A stretch of 31,705 nucleotides of DNA, from NCBI GenBank assembly GCA_001598975.1, contig BBXU01000742.1:1-31705 (forward strand), in the 5' to 3' direction. The stretch comes from Parachlorella kessleri (taxonomy: Eukaryota > Chlorophyta > Trebouxiophyceae > Chlorellales > Chlorellaceae). The position numbers and the translations under genes were made by a program. Shown one piece after another: positions 1 to 10,671 of this stretch. The notes below the pieces were generated by a model. The model was not told the origin of the DNA. It did no database searches and was given only the letters and a program-made list of their open reading frames with translations. How positions within the stretch are numbered: the first letter of the stretch is position 1; each line of letters starts with the position of its first letter.

Positions 1-175
1 CCACCCCCCACACACACGTGCCCTAAGGGAGGAGAGCTGTCGCTAGCTCGGGATACAGGAAGGGCTAGCACCGGCAGGGACCTAAGAGGAACCCCCCACC
101 CACCACCACCACCACACCACACACACACGTGCCCTAAGGGAGGAGAGCTGCCGCTAGCTCGGGATACAGGGTGGG
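1..175. repeat. ~111-bp tandem repeat, two copies visible
   Basis: The block from the ACGTG at 16 through the GGGATACAGG near 60 recurs from 127 to about 170, a period of 111 bp, with one substitution in the best-matched 45 bases. After that the two copies drift apart. A CCA/CA-rich microsatellite at about 96-128 separates them. The array may extend left of the window. No coding content was seen. Confidence 0.75.
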
Positions 176-765
176 CAGCAGGGCGCCTGAGAGGAGCCTC
201 CTTGCCCCTTCTAGCCAATGCAGGGATGTCGGCGTCAGCCAAGTACCACTGATACTCACAACAACCCAGGTATGCAGCATCTGGGACTGCAGGGTCGGGG
301 CAGTCTCGGTACTGGGCCAGCCATTACCACCGGACCTACCCGGCTATAAGAGTTGCAGTCCATAGACGGCGTCTAGGCCGCCTCTCACAGGGTCACCGAT
401 TAACGATCGCCCCTAGGCAGAGGTGGCTCTGATCGCACAATCCCTGTAGCAGTTGTCCCCCTTGTGCAGCCATCCTTGCTTGGACACTGCACTGGACGGA
501 CTGCGAAACAGGGAGCTGATGCAAATCAGTGCAAGCCGCTTTGTACAGAATAATCAACCAACAGCAACGGCCGTCCCCGCGCCTTCCCAGCCGCCAGCGC
601 CCAGCTTGTCGGCGGCCGCCGCCAAATCTGACATGTCACCTTCGACGTGTGCACTCTTGGAGCGGCCGAGTCGCAGGCCTTAAGTGCCTGCTCCTTTCCC
701 TTCCCGCATGTATTAATTGCTCGCTTACCACCCAACAGCTGTGTGCTCAAGTAGAAAGCTTAGTA
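176..765 (+). other. Upstream region of the 766-3159 gene
   Basis: No gene is supported here. A TATAAG hexamer at 345-350 could be a TATA-like element, but it lies 416 bases before the start codon and would imply a long 5' leader or an upstream non-coding exon. The reading frame of the first exon stays open back to about 529, but without an ATG before 766. Confidence 0.4.
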
Positions 766-3159
766 ATGCGCTGCGTCGTTCTGGCAACTTGCTTGGTGGC
801 CCTATTTGCCACCGCCTTCGGGGATCCACCAGGTGTGAAAGAAGTTCCAGCAGTGCCCTGCCGGCATCCTAAGCAGTTTCAGGCTTTCTGAGTCATGTCG
901 GCAACCTGCCTGGGGGGCCAGCGTGTGTCTGCAACAGTACGTGTCAGCAACTGGGCAAGGCGTGTGTGCAACTATATATGCAGCTTTGGAACCCATTTTT
1001 AGGCTTCCTGATTACAAGCTGACTAGCCTTAGGGCGGGAATCACATCTAGCTGAGGAGCTGACGGCTGGCACCTGGCTGGCCTGCTGGCTGGACTGTGCA
1101 GTGCGGAAGCTGCTTCAGTCTGTGGCAGTCTCCAACGCGGTTTCCAACAATGGTGTGGACAGTGTGACAGGCATGGCCACCGGGGGTGGCATCTGGAGTG
1201 GCACTGGAGGTATGATACCTGAGTGCTGCTTTCACAAGTCGCTGCGATTGTGGCATGAGGCACCCGTGTGCGTGTCAGGGGACCACAAAAGGCAGCCATC
1301 GCTGTCTTTTCATAGCCCAACGCATGAGGAATCAAGCGCTTCTGCTGCCCTTGCATACGACAAGGAAGTGGATTTCAGCATGGCGGCCGTTCACAGTGCC
1401 ATCCTCTCATCATCAGTGAGATGACCTTTGCTGTGTATAACTGGCGCTACCTTGTGCGCATGTAGCATGCCCCTAGGGGTAGTATATGGGTGTGGAACAT
1501 GAAGCACAGAACCAGGTAAGATGCATACGAGCGGTCATGCCAGGTCAAACTTTTCCCTCACAAGCAGAGGCATGATGTCAACTGTGCAGGGGCGGTGAGC
1601 TGTGGCACTGCTGACGCTACGGCCCTGGCTAGCACTATCGCCTCAGGCGGCACTGCTTTTGCCGATGCCGCAGCGAAGGCATATACCTCTGGGTAAGGCT
1701 TTCCTTGCTCGCCAGTTTATGGGAGACAATCACTTCTCATCTTTTGTCCTGAAAGCAGTAGGAGCCAGAACCTGTCAGTTCCTGTGTCTTTGGTTTGTGG
1801 ATCAGCGGGCTGCAGGTGCTGCAAGGACCTCAACTTTCAAAACCAGCAAGCACCTGGTAGTTACTGCAAGGTCGGTCGCGATGCACTAGCCGACCTGTTG
1901 GCACTGCTGCTACTGCTGCTGCATTGGACCGTCATTGGAGCCCTCCACTTCCCACCACCCTTCGGCCTGCGCTGCTTTGCAGGTGTGGGTCTGTTGTGGC
2001 GGATGCCTTGGCACAGAGCATGGCTGCTGGCAATGCTACTGCGGCGGCCAAGGCAGCGGCCAGTGCTTATGCCGGTGGGTGCATCGGCTATCTACTGGAC
2101 CGGATATTGGGACGTAATAGCTAAAATGAAAAAGGTGTTTTCCCTCCACAGAAGTGGAGGAGGGAATAAGGAGCGCTGATTGCACTGCCGTGCTGTCGGG
2201 ACCCTCCTGTACCGAAATGGTCGCATAGCCTGCAGGTCGTACCATGCACATACGCATGTGGCCACCACTGTGTGCCCTTCACAGTATATCACTGTTCCTT
2301 TGCCTCTCTGCAGCGGGTCAGAAGGCTGTGGCCGACGCATATGCCCAGGTGAGCGGGTGCCACACATGTCTACCTCCGTTGGATTGCTGGCTGGCAACCA
2401 AGTTGTGGTGTTGTAGTTGGGAGCTGGTAAGACAGGTGTTGCTTCATACATGCATATATGCAGATACATACACAGATAAGTAGTTGTGGATGGATCTTGA
2501 TATCCGTGAGAATCTGGCTTGCAATTCAGAGTTCAACCTTGTGTTTGCACTTAAATTGCGCGCACATCCCGCCTGCAGGCCTCGGCCATGATACTGGGGA
2601 CCACACCCAACAGCCCAGCCGCAGCACAGGCAATTGCAAGTGAGCCTCCTTGCATGCCCCCCACTTTGATGAGACAGAACCTGTCTACAACCGTCGTATT
2701 GCTGCATCAGCAGCTGTCTTGCGTGGTTATATGTGCAAACCTTGCGGCACAGCAGCCTTGGCACTCTGCTCGACCATGTTGCGTTGTGTTGCATGGGAGG
2801 GTGTGGGTCAACAGCTGACCTGCTCATCATGCCACAGGTGCCGCTGCGGTTGGTGGTGACTTTGCGTCAGCCACAGCAAATGCGATGGCCCAAGCCACAT
2901 CGACTCCAGCATTGAAGCCAGCCTTTTGCTCAGCAGTTGCCCAAGCTCAGGTGAGGGCACCCTTGGTGTTATATGTTTGGGGCTCTTTCTGTGCCTTGGT
3001 GGACGAAATGATAAAGCTGTGATTGCCGGCGGTCCCACTAGAGAGGCCCAAGTTGGTCGACATCTCAGTGCAAATGCTGCTTTCTTGCAGGCGACAGCGT
3101 CGGCCTCTGGGGGCGCATCACAGGCCCTAGCCGCTGCCAAGGCAAAGGCTGCGTGCTAG
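766..3159 (+). CDS. Secreted Ala/Ser/Gly-rich protein, 8 exons, 215 aa
   Basis: Exons: 766-832, 1102-1209, 1590-1692, 1983-2074, 2314-2348, 2579-2639, 2838-2950, 3091-3159 (648 nt). All junctions are GT-AG and all phases agree. The start is the first ATG in an open frame, followed by a clear signal peptide (residues 1-19, MRCVVLATCLVALFATAFG). The mature chain is roughly one third Ala with Ser, Gly and Thr, and each exon carries one variant of a loose unit such as VVADALAQSMAAGNATAAAK. Three internal Cys are spread along it, and the chain ends KAKAAC-stop. No enzyme motif was seen and I do not recognise a named family. The composition suggests an extracellular matrix or cell-wall protein; that role is inference. 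The Cys-stop tail resembles those of the two secreted paralogues at 10672-14886. Confidence 0.78.
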
Positions 3160-3361
3160 GCTTTTGCACCCCAGACAGGCCCCAACTCGAAAGCAGGCAC
3201 TGACAACCACGTCGACCTAGGAGCAAGCTGACCTAGTAATCAAGTAGTCTTTGGCTAGAACATTCTTTGGCGCTTGGAAGGAGCCCCTGCCTTGCTACAC
3301 ATCTGCAGCTCACTTTGCACGCCACTTGCAAGTGATGGTGATCAATATGAACCGTGTGTAT

Positions 3362-3366
3362 TGTAA
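3362..3366 (+). promoter_or_regulatory. TGTAA polyadenylation signal
   Basis: TGTAA lies 203 bases after the stop of the secreted Ala-rich gene. This pentamer is the standard poly(A) signal of chlorophycean algae. A second TGTAA lies at 3528-3532. Confidence 0.55.
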
Positions 3367-3808
3367 GCAGTGAAGGGAGTGAAAAGCTGTGCTGAGAAAA
3401 CGATCAAGCCAAGGGAGCTATAGCCAGGGTTGCCCTGGCGCCTGCGCCCTGTGCCCACATAGCTCGCGTTACAAGTTCAGACACATAGAGGGACCCTCGG
3501 CCTGTCCAAGTGCCTCTGTTACAAATTTGTAAGCTTTACGCAGCAGGGGACGGTTCCCACGTTGTGCTCAACGCGGGCCCAACCATTGGCGACTGTAGGA
3601 ACCCTGTCATGGCCGCCGGAGGCTCGCTGCAGAAGCTGAGAAAGGGGCTCTGCTGACAAAGTTCCCCCTGTCCTGGTACCTCCAGGCAGGGCTTTGTCTG
3701 GTGTCTGCTCACCTTCGTTGAAGCTCCGTCGCCTGTTTGTTAGATAGTCCCAGGCGAAAGGCATCCGAGACAGCCTTCTTCTACGCTTTCAGAAAGCATC
3801 ACCCCAGC
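3367..3808. other. Intergenic region between two + strand genes
   Basis: This holds the end of the preceding 3' UTR and the upstream region of the next gene. No convincing TATA box, repeat or coding exon was seen. A short frame starting ATGGCCGCC near 3609 hits a stop after 15 codons and has no matching splice donor, so it was not used. Confidence 0.4.
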
Positions 3809-6800
3809 ATGGACACGGTTGTTCAGATATGGGGCGTTTCGAGGGAAGTTTTTCGGGCTGGATTGGGCCAACGCTCAAGGGGTCAGTCATGGGTCGAGGG
3901 CCCTCTCTTGACCTGTAAGCCTGATTGCCAGTGGCACTGCCTTTCCACGGCTTGTGTGCAACATAAAAGCAACACACAGCTGCTGCAGGCCTGGCTGCTG
4001 TCGTAGCTGCTAGCAGTGCCGCTCTTGTGCGGCTTGACTACCCTCTGGTAGTGGTGTGGGCAACAGCTGCCATGCTGTCCTTGGGCCTACTTGACTTCTC
4101 ACGTCAAGTGATGGTATGGATCATTAGGCAGGGCCACAAGGCGGAGGCAGGTGAGGCTTATTCTTACTGTGCAGCCTGTCATGGTCAGGGGTCCCTGCAA
4201 ACCTTGCATGGTCTCTAAGCGGTGCAGCCATCGGGCTTGGTAAAATTGCACCAACATAATGAGGCAGCGTAGGCCATCAAGAGGCAGAAGTCCTTATGCA
4301 ACACCCTCTGCTGCCTTGCGGTGGGTGGCCTGGTCTTGGCAGCTGGGAACCACTGCATTGGCTGCATTGATAGAAGTAGTATCTATTCAGACTTTTACGA
4401 GGCGGTATTAACTGCCCCGCTGAGTCATACGCTGCAGGCCGTATGTGCACAGCCGCCGTGGAAGGGGGCAGCGCCGCCACGGTGCAGCAGCTTTCCTGGT
4501 TGCTGTTGTCTGCCCCTCCAGCAAGCCGGGACAACTGCTTGCTGACAGCAGCTGAAGTTACAGCAGCCTTCTGGGCAGCGGGGGCAGTGCAAGGGTGGCC
4601 TCCAGAGGCTGTGCCCCGTGTGATGGCCCCCCCCGTGCTCCAGGCAATTGATGCTGGTAGGTGGTGAAGGGGGGGAGGTAGAACAGCATCCTGTAGTGGG
4701 TTGCGGGTGGGTCATGCAATCTGAAGGGATAGGGAGTTGGAGAGGCTTGGGATCCCCAAGCTCCCATGGACTCGCCCACTGTTACTGTCCCCTAAAACCG
4801 GAAATGCATGGAGCATGCGGCCATCCAGGAGCAGCAGCACTCCTGTCCGGCCATTTACCACTGACTAGCCGGGCGGAGGCATTATTGCCTGCCGAATTTT
4901 GTAGCTAGGCCCGGTGCCAGGCCTGCTTTGCTTGCCAGGCTGCTGGGCGGGTCGCTGCCCATTTGCGCTCCGCTGCTTGGGAAGCTTGAGGGCGCAGCCC
5001 TCTCTTTTCCTCCCAGCAAGGCTGGCATGGAAGCATGCTCCGGGACCTCTCTGCCCCCGAGTATGCTGCAGGCTTCGCCGGCCGTGTGGCGGCAGTGCAG
5101 CGGCTGCTATTCAAACAGCAGCTGCAGCCGCTGCTGATGTGGATGCAGCGTGCCGTGGTTGAGGACTTTGGCCGGCCGGATGCCGCCGCCGAGGCATGCT
5201 GGGATCTGATGCAGCTGGGAGCTGGGCATGTGGTGGCAGAGGTGTCGGCGCTGGTTATCGTGGAGGGGCACTATGGGACTGCTGCCCCGGTATCAAGGGA
5301 GCTGTACCGCCTGGAGCATGAGAAGCACAGACAGGCGAGTTAAAGTACAGACAGGCGAGGCTTGGGAACATGGGAGGGCAGGCAGGCATTGGATGGCTAG
5401 CAATTCCTCCTCAAACCAGGGCTCAGGCGCTCAGCTCATGATTGATGTGGTGGATGGCAGCCCAGGGACCAGAAGAACAGTGGGTGAGCCGCCTGCCCTC
5501 GGCGGACGTTGCCATGATGGAGCGTCCTGATGAGAGCCAGCCCTCAGGCACCATTGGATGCACTTGGTTGCTGGCTTCTGGGCCAGGCATGCCGCCAGCT
5601 GTCCTGGCACGCCTTGAAATGGCACTTGCATTCATAGAGGACATATGTGCAAAGACTTGCCCCATACATATATAGATCTTGTGGCGTCACTCCTTGACGT
5701 TATTGGGACACCAGGCAGTCAATTGCCTCTGCTTGCGCAGCTTGTGGCGGGAGATGCTTTGCCACCAGCGTCTGCAGTGGGCAGGGAGGTGGCCAAGGTG
5801 CTGGCTGCAGCCAACATCCAGGCAGCGGAGGCTGGTACAATAGCCGGTGAGCAATCATGAGGACAACTTGTGCCTGTCTAACAGCATGCAGTTTTAGCAG
5901 GGCAAGACTAGTTGCTCTTGCTCAGATCCCAGCGTGGTGGGTGTACATGGGTTTGGCTCATGCAGTTCGTGATCAGTGATAGGGTGTGGCCCTGCAAGCT
6001 GTGAGCAGCTCGCTGTGGCGGGTGATCAAGTAGGTTCCCAGGCACATGGCTTGCCATACAGGTGTGTCGCTACTGGGGTGTCGCTTCCTATTGCGATGTG
6101 CAACCGTAAAGACACCCGGAAGGTCCTACTCTCATTGCCTGCACATCCACAAACTCCATCTTTAGTCATTGCGCCTACATCATGAGCGGACGTTCCTCCA
6201 TCTCCACTGCTCCAGGTGTGGTAGAAGTCGTCTGGCGGCTCTACAGCGACCAGCAGCTGAGCTGCCTTGTGGACACCCAGGTGGCCATGGCACTAGACCT
6301 CAGCAGGCCCAGCATGGCGGGAAAAATCTCCTGGGCAGCTATCCAGCACGGGAGGGCCGAGGCGGTTGTCGAAATCTCAGCCCGGCTGCTGCTGGCGGGC
6401 CATTCGACAGCGGCAGCGGCCATTGCTGCTGAGCTGTATCACGCAGCCATAGGGACGGCAGCAGAGGGGGTAGCAGCGGGGCCCAGCACAGCGGGCACAG
6501 CGGCATATGCAGTGGCGCAGCCTGCCTCGACAGGACTATCTGCCGCCGTTGGGGGCGGCACGAGGGTCGGTGTGACCAGTATCAGTGGTAACGGAGGCAA
6601 TGGCAGCAGCGCTGCCGCTAGGGTTAGCTTCACCCCAGGTCTACCAGCAGGCCCTGACGTGGCGATGCAGCACGTCTCCGGTGCCGCAAAGCATGACCGT
6701 CTTGGTCGCGCTGGGGTTGTGGTGTCCAAGGTGCCAGCACCAGCAGCCAGCCCTGTGCAGGTGGCGCCCACTGGTGGGCTGGGACACCAGGTTGCACCAG

Positions 6801-8283
6801 CCGGTGCCCTAGGGGCCCCAGCAGGGGTTGAACATTGCCCTATTGCAGCTGCAGCAGCCAAGCAGGGCACGTCGCCACGCATCAGAGCAGCGCGCAGCCC
6901 TGCTCACTTGGCGGCAGGGCCAGAGAGCCCAAGGGCAGCAACCGCGGTTTCAGCAGGTCGCCTTTGCAGCCCTCAAGTCAACAACATTGGGCTGGCGCCA
7001 CGACAGGCGCTGTCAGCAAGAGGGCAGCCAGGGCGTGGTGCTGCGGTTGCCGCCCTGGCCCAAGCCAACCTGCGCGCCATTGACGGGGGAGCTGTCCAGC
7101 ATGCAGCATTTGTTGTTATCCTACTCTGGCAGCGGCACGAGGTCACCCTCCTTCGCGACTTGATAGTTACCATGGCAGCGCCACCCCTAGCGAGGCCAGA
7201 CGCTGCAGCTAGGGTGTCCTGGGCGGTCATCGAGCGAGGCCAGGGGGCGGCTGTGGCAGAGGTGTCGGCAGCGGTGGTGGTGGCTGGGAGGATTGCAGAG
7301 GCTGCCAGGGTGATGGAGGATATGGCAGATATAGCTGGCCTCAGCCCCCACCTTATTAAGGTGTGCCGGGGCAAGACGTTGACGGAAGATGTTGCGTTAT
7401 AATACCAGAACAGTGTCATAGCTGCGGTCCCCTGGAGTGCACCAGGCAGCAGGCGAGAGCTCCCCTGCACAGGCTGCTGAGTTCCATTTGCAGCTGCCAC
7501 ATGCCTTCTGTAGAGGCTGCTTGCCAGCTGTCGTGGCATGCCTCTGGCACACGGTGTTTGGGTTGCATCCCTAACCTGCCTAAAGAGATGCTGCAGTGGC
7601 TACTTCTGACCTGCGGCAGGCCCACTATACTTGCTAGCAAGTCCACTTTTTGTGCAGATGGGAGGCGACACCATAGTGACTCTGGTGCACAGCAGTCACT
7701 CCAATGAGGTGGTGGAGCTGACACAGTTGCTCCTCGACGATGGCTACTCCGGACTGCTGAATAATATCACCACCCACCTCATCAAGGAAGGCAAGTGGCT
7801 GGGCATATCCACCAACCCACTGCTGATCCATCCCCCGAAATGCTAGGGCAGGGTCAGGAACCAAGTGGGGTTGCGCTAGGCTAGACAGTTTGAAATTGGT
7901 GGTAGCCCCGTACGAAGCGGCCATGCGAAGACCTTGTGAGACTTGTTGGGGTCATAGAGGTGGCAGCAACCGGCAGTGCCTTGCCATACTGCAGCCCTCT
8001 GCAGCCATGGCCGGCTCCTTCCAGCACCCCATCCCCTGACTCCTCTGTCATCCTATACTCACGATGCCTTGCAGGGCACAGTGATGAGATGGGCCAGGTC
8101 TCCACCGCTGCCTTGGGCATGGGCAAGCCTGGGGTGGTGGCTGAGCTGTCGGCAGTGCTGGCTTCACCCAAGGAAGGTGATGGGCCAGCCCCCGGTGCCC
8201 TTGCTGCTGTGGCGGGCAAGACGGTGAAGCAGGGTTTTAAAAGACTTGGGCAAAAGCTGAAGCATGCCATTGCGGAGGAGTAG
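3809..8283 (+). CDS. Unrecognised ~850-aa protein with about five ~75-aa helical repeats
   Basis: Exons: 3809-3881, 3989-4150, 4438-4656, 5021-5334, 5481-5646, 5715-5846, 6216-7360, 7658-7790, 8075-8283 (2553 nt, phases consistent). Repeats lie near residues 40-80, 175-250, 356-430, 645-735 and 738-820. Each has a hydrophobic helix, about 15 residues, then a core like RPDAAARVSWAVIERG followed by AVAEVSA and an ELY- or MED-type end. An Ala/Gly/Pro-rich linker (about 430-645) splits the repeats, and the C-terminus is basic (KRLGQKLKH). No signal peptide, transmembrane segment or catalytic motif was seen. The regular alpha-helical repeats suggest a solenoid or scaffold, which is inference. Introns after 5334 (GCGAGT) and 7790 (GCAAGT) would be GC-AG. 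The last three exons and the 3989-4656 pair are firm; the first exon and the 5334-5715 region are tentative. Confidence 0.65.
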
Positions 8284-8752
8284 GAGGAATTAGTCAGGAG
8301 TAGCAGGGTTATGTTGGCTGTGGCAGGCGACCTGAGGTTGGACAGATGTGAGAGGTGGGGATGAAATAACTTGCCTTGCCTTGGGCATAGCCCTCCCACA
8401 GCTAATGTCGCTAAGGTCTGCTATCACAAACACTTGGGGATCTTCATACAGTATGAAGCGCCCGCTATGCTTTGCTTTGTTGCCAGTATTATACGCAGGG
8501 AAGGATTTGTGGGCGCTTTTGCTTGTTTCACCTGTGTGTCCGCCACACAACTGTAACTGCTAAGCAGAGACAGCATGGGTTCAGCATGGCATTTGCTCCA
8601 CCCGTGCCACATGCACTGACCTAGCACAATAGCAGCGGAGTGCAAGTATTATACATCAAGAAAATGACATGCCCACAATGCAGCACTGTGCAAGCTCGCA
8701 CCTGCAACAGCCTCCACACCTGCTGCTGAAACTGCCCTAAAACCTGCAGTAC
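8284..8752. other. Convergent 3' UTR region
   Basis: This gap separates a + strand stop at 8283 and a - strand stop at 8753. It holds the + strand TGTAA at 8552. No TTACA (TGTAA on the minus strand) is present, so the exonuclease transcript must end with another signal or overlap its neighbour. No coding exon was seen. Confidence 0.4.
8552..8556 (+). promoter_or_regulatory. TGTAA polyadenylation signal
   Basis: TGTAA lies 269 bases after the stop of the repeat-protein gene. The 3' UTR would then end close to 8570, facing the convergent exonuclease gene whose stop is at 8753. Confidence 0.55.
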
Positions 8753-10540
8753 CTAACCAAACCGCACCCCAGCCGCGGTCTCCTGCTGCTCCCTGAGCAG
8801 CGCCTCTTCTGCTGACTCGTGAGGCAACCCCAACCCTTGCTGCTGCTGTGAAGCCGGCGGCTCCACCATGTACACCCTGCCACAGCTTTCACACTGCCGG
8901 AAGCCGGTGTCATGGCGGGCCTTCATGCCGTGACCCAGAAGCTGGCCGATGGTTGGACAGCATAGCGTGCAAGTCATGCAGCGCAGCCGGGGACGTAGGA
9001 CCTACGCGGGGAAGCTGGGACTTTCATGTGCCTGTCGAATGTGCAGGCAAAGCTCATAGCAGACCTCATCAACATCTCAACAGCACCTCCAAGCAAAGAA
9101 TGCCACAACCACGCATCACAGCAGGCTTGTGCACTTGGCTGCCTACCTGCCCCAGCCGCTGTAAGCACTGTTGGCATGTGGGAGCCTGCCAGCCTGCCTG
9201 CTGCCATTGCCGCAGCTGCTTGTAGACTAGAAACGTGGTCAGCACGTCGCAGGCTGCATATGTGATTTGTGCGGGCGACAGCTGCTCCGCCTCCCAGTCT
9301 GATGTTGCAAGCTGCGCACAAGAATAGTGGGCATTTCAGAGCCTATCCTAAACGCTGAAAGGCACACTTCAATCCTGGCAAAGCGCATGGTGTTGAGGCG
9401 AAGGGTCCCTCTCTCAAGGCTGCCTCAAGCATATGTTGATCCAACCTTCAAGCAAGCTGTACTGTACATCCCGGAAGGCCGGCAAGGCTGGCCAGTCAGG
9501 TACTCACGTCTCTATTCTTATCCTGAGGTATTTGAAGCACACTCCTGCTAAGCTTTGCAACCCCATGATTGTAGTAGCCCAGGGACTCTGCTAGCACGGC
9601 GAGGTCGGCAAATCTGGCAAACTGAGCTCGGCCAAAGTTGAAGCCTTGCCGCATCTTTTTCTCGTCATTGCTGTCCCAGTTAAAGCCTACTATCGTGAGA
9701 ATTGGGTCCCTGCAGGGGTTGGGGCCATATTGTGATTTTGCTGGCAGGCTCAGGCGGCCTGAGACACTGCAACTGGCATAGCGTGTTGAGATTGAGGCCA
9801 TGGAATAAAATAATGTTCTGATAGAGTTATGTTAAGGGGTGGAAAGCAAGTCACCTGAGGAAGGCTTGGAGCGTGGGGCGGAACGGCACATGGCATGTCC
9901 TCACCAGCACACAAACTGGCGGGTGGGCCAGCTGAAGCAGGGCTACCGTGCTCTGCCCGTGTGCCCTCCCTGCCACATCAGCTCAGCTTGCTGCAGTGAG
10001 ACGAGATGTAACGGCATGTGCAGGGGAGCGTACTGACATACCCAAAATCAGGGCTGCCGCTCACGCACACTCCAGGTCCACGGCGACAGTTGGTTCCCGG
10101 TCCCCCTCCAGAACCGCACGCACCGCTGTTAAAGCCCCAAGTAGCTGATGAGCGTTGCTAACTAGATATACCCAATGGGAGCCAAAACACATAAGAGAGT
10201 CCGTCTGTGGTACGAGGGCAGCTGTAGGGTCCAATAGAGCCATCGGTGCAGGGTAACTTGCGTACGGTACGCCAAGCTGCATGCGCCAGGCTATATCGTT
10301 TTTGAGGTAGTCAAGGGTTACACCATTTTCGCGCTCTACTCTCTTGCTGCTGACACCTCAACACGGCTACAAGAGATGTTGTCTGATGCACCGGCCTTGC
10401 TTTAGGCAAGCACCAGAGATCTGTAGATGCTCTCTTACATTCTGACTGAGGAATCCTCACCAGGTACACAAAGTGTGCCAAGTGTGGCCGGTCGGCCCCA
10501 GGGGAAGTGCAAGTGGCGACTTTATGCGCTGATACGACAT
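8753..10540 (-). CDS. DEDDy 3'-5' exonuclease (RNase D/WRN type) with C-terminal zinc finger
   Basis: Exons in order: 10540-10461, 10346-10069, 9969-9855, 9709-9508, 9311-9147, 9001-8753 (1089 nt, 362 aa, phases consistent). Residues near 88-265 form a DnaQ-like exonuclease fold. Motif I is VDLEW with D117 and E119, motif II contains D173 in NWDSNDEKKM, and motif III is YAACD with Y243 and D247, which makes it the DEDDy subclass. All four metal-binding acids and the Tyr are intact, so it should be active on DNA or RNA 3' ends. After it comes C-x2-C (291/294), H-x5-H (304/310) and C-x2-C (317/320), a C2H2-like finger possibly extended into a ribbon, then a Gln/Glu-rich tail. It resembles plant WRN-exo-like and EXD-type proteins; the substrate cannot be told. 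The start at 10540 gives the exact phase for exon 2. The N-terminal exon is the least certain part. Confidence 0.85.
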
Positions 10541-10671
10541 GTCACATGGCCAACCCAGTCTAGCTTAGCACATCATATACCATTCATATCCAGCTATGCA
10601 TATACACCAGTTGCACCAACTTTGCCCTGCTTTGAGGACCATGCCTGCTTCATTGTCCGGTATCTGCCCAG

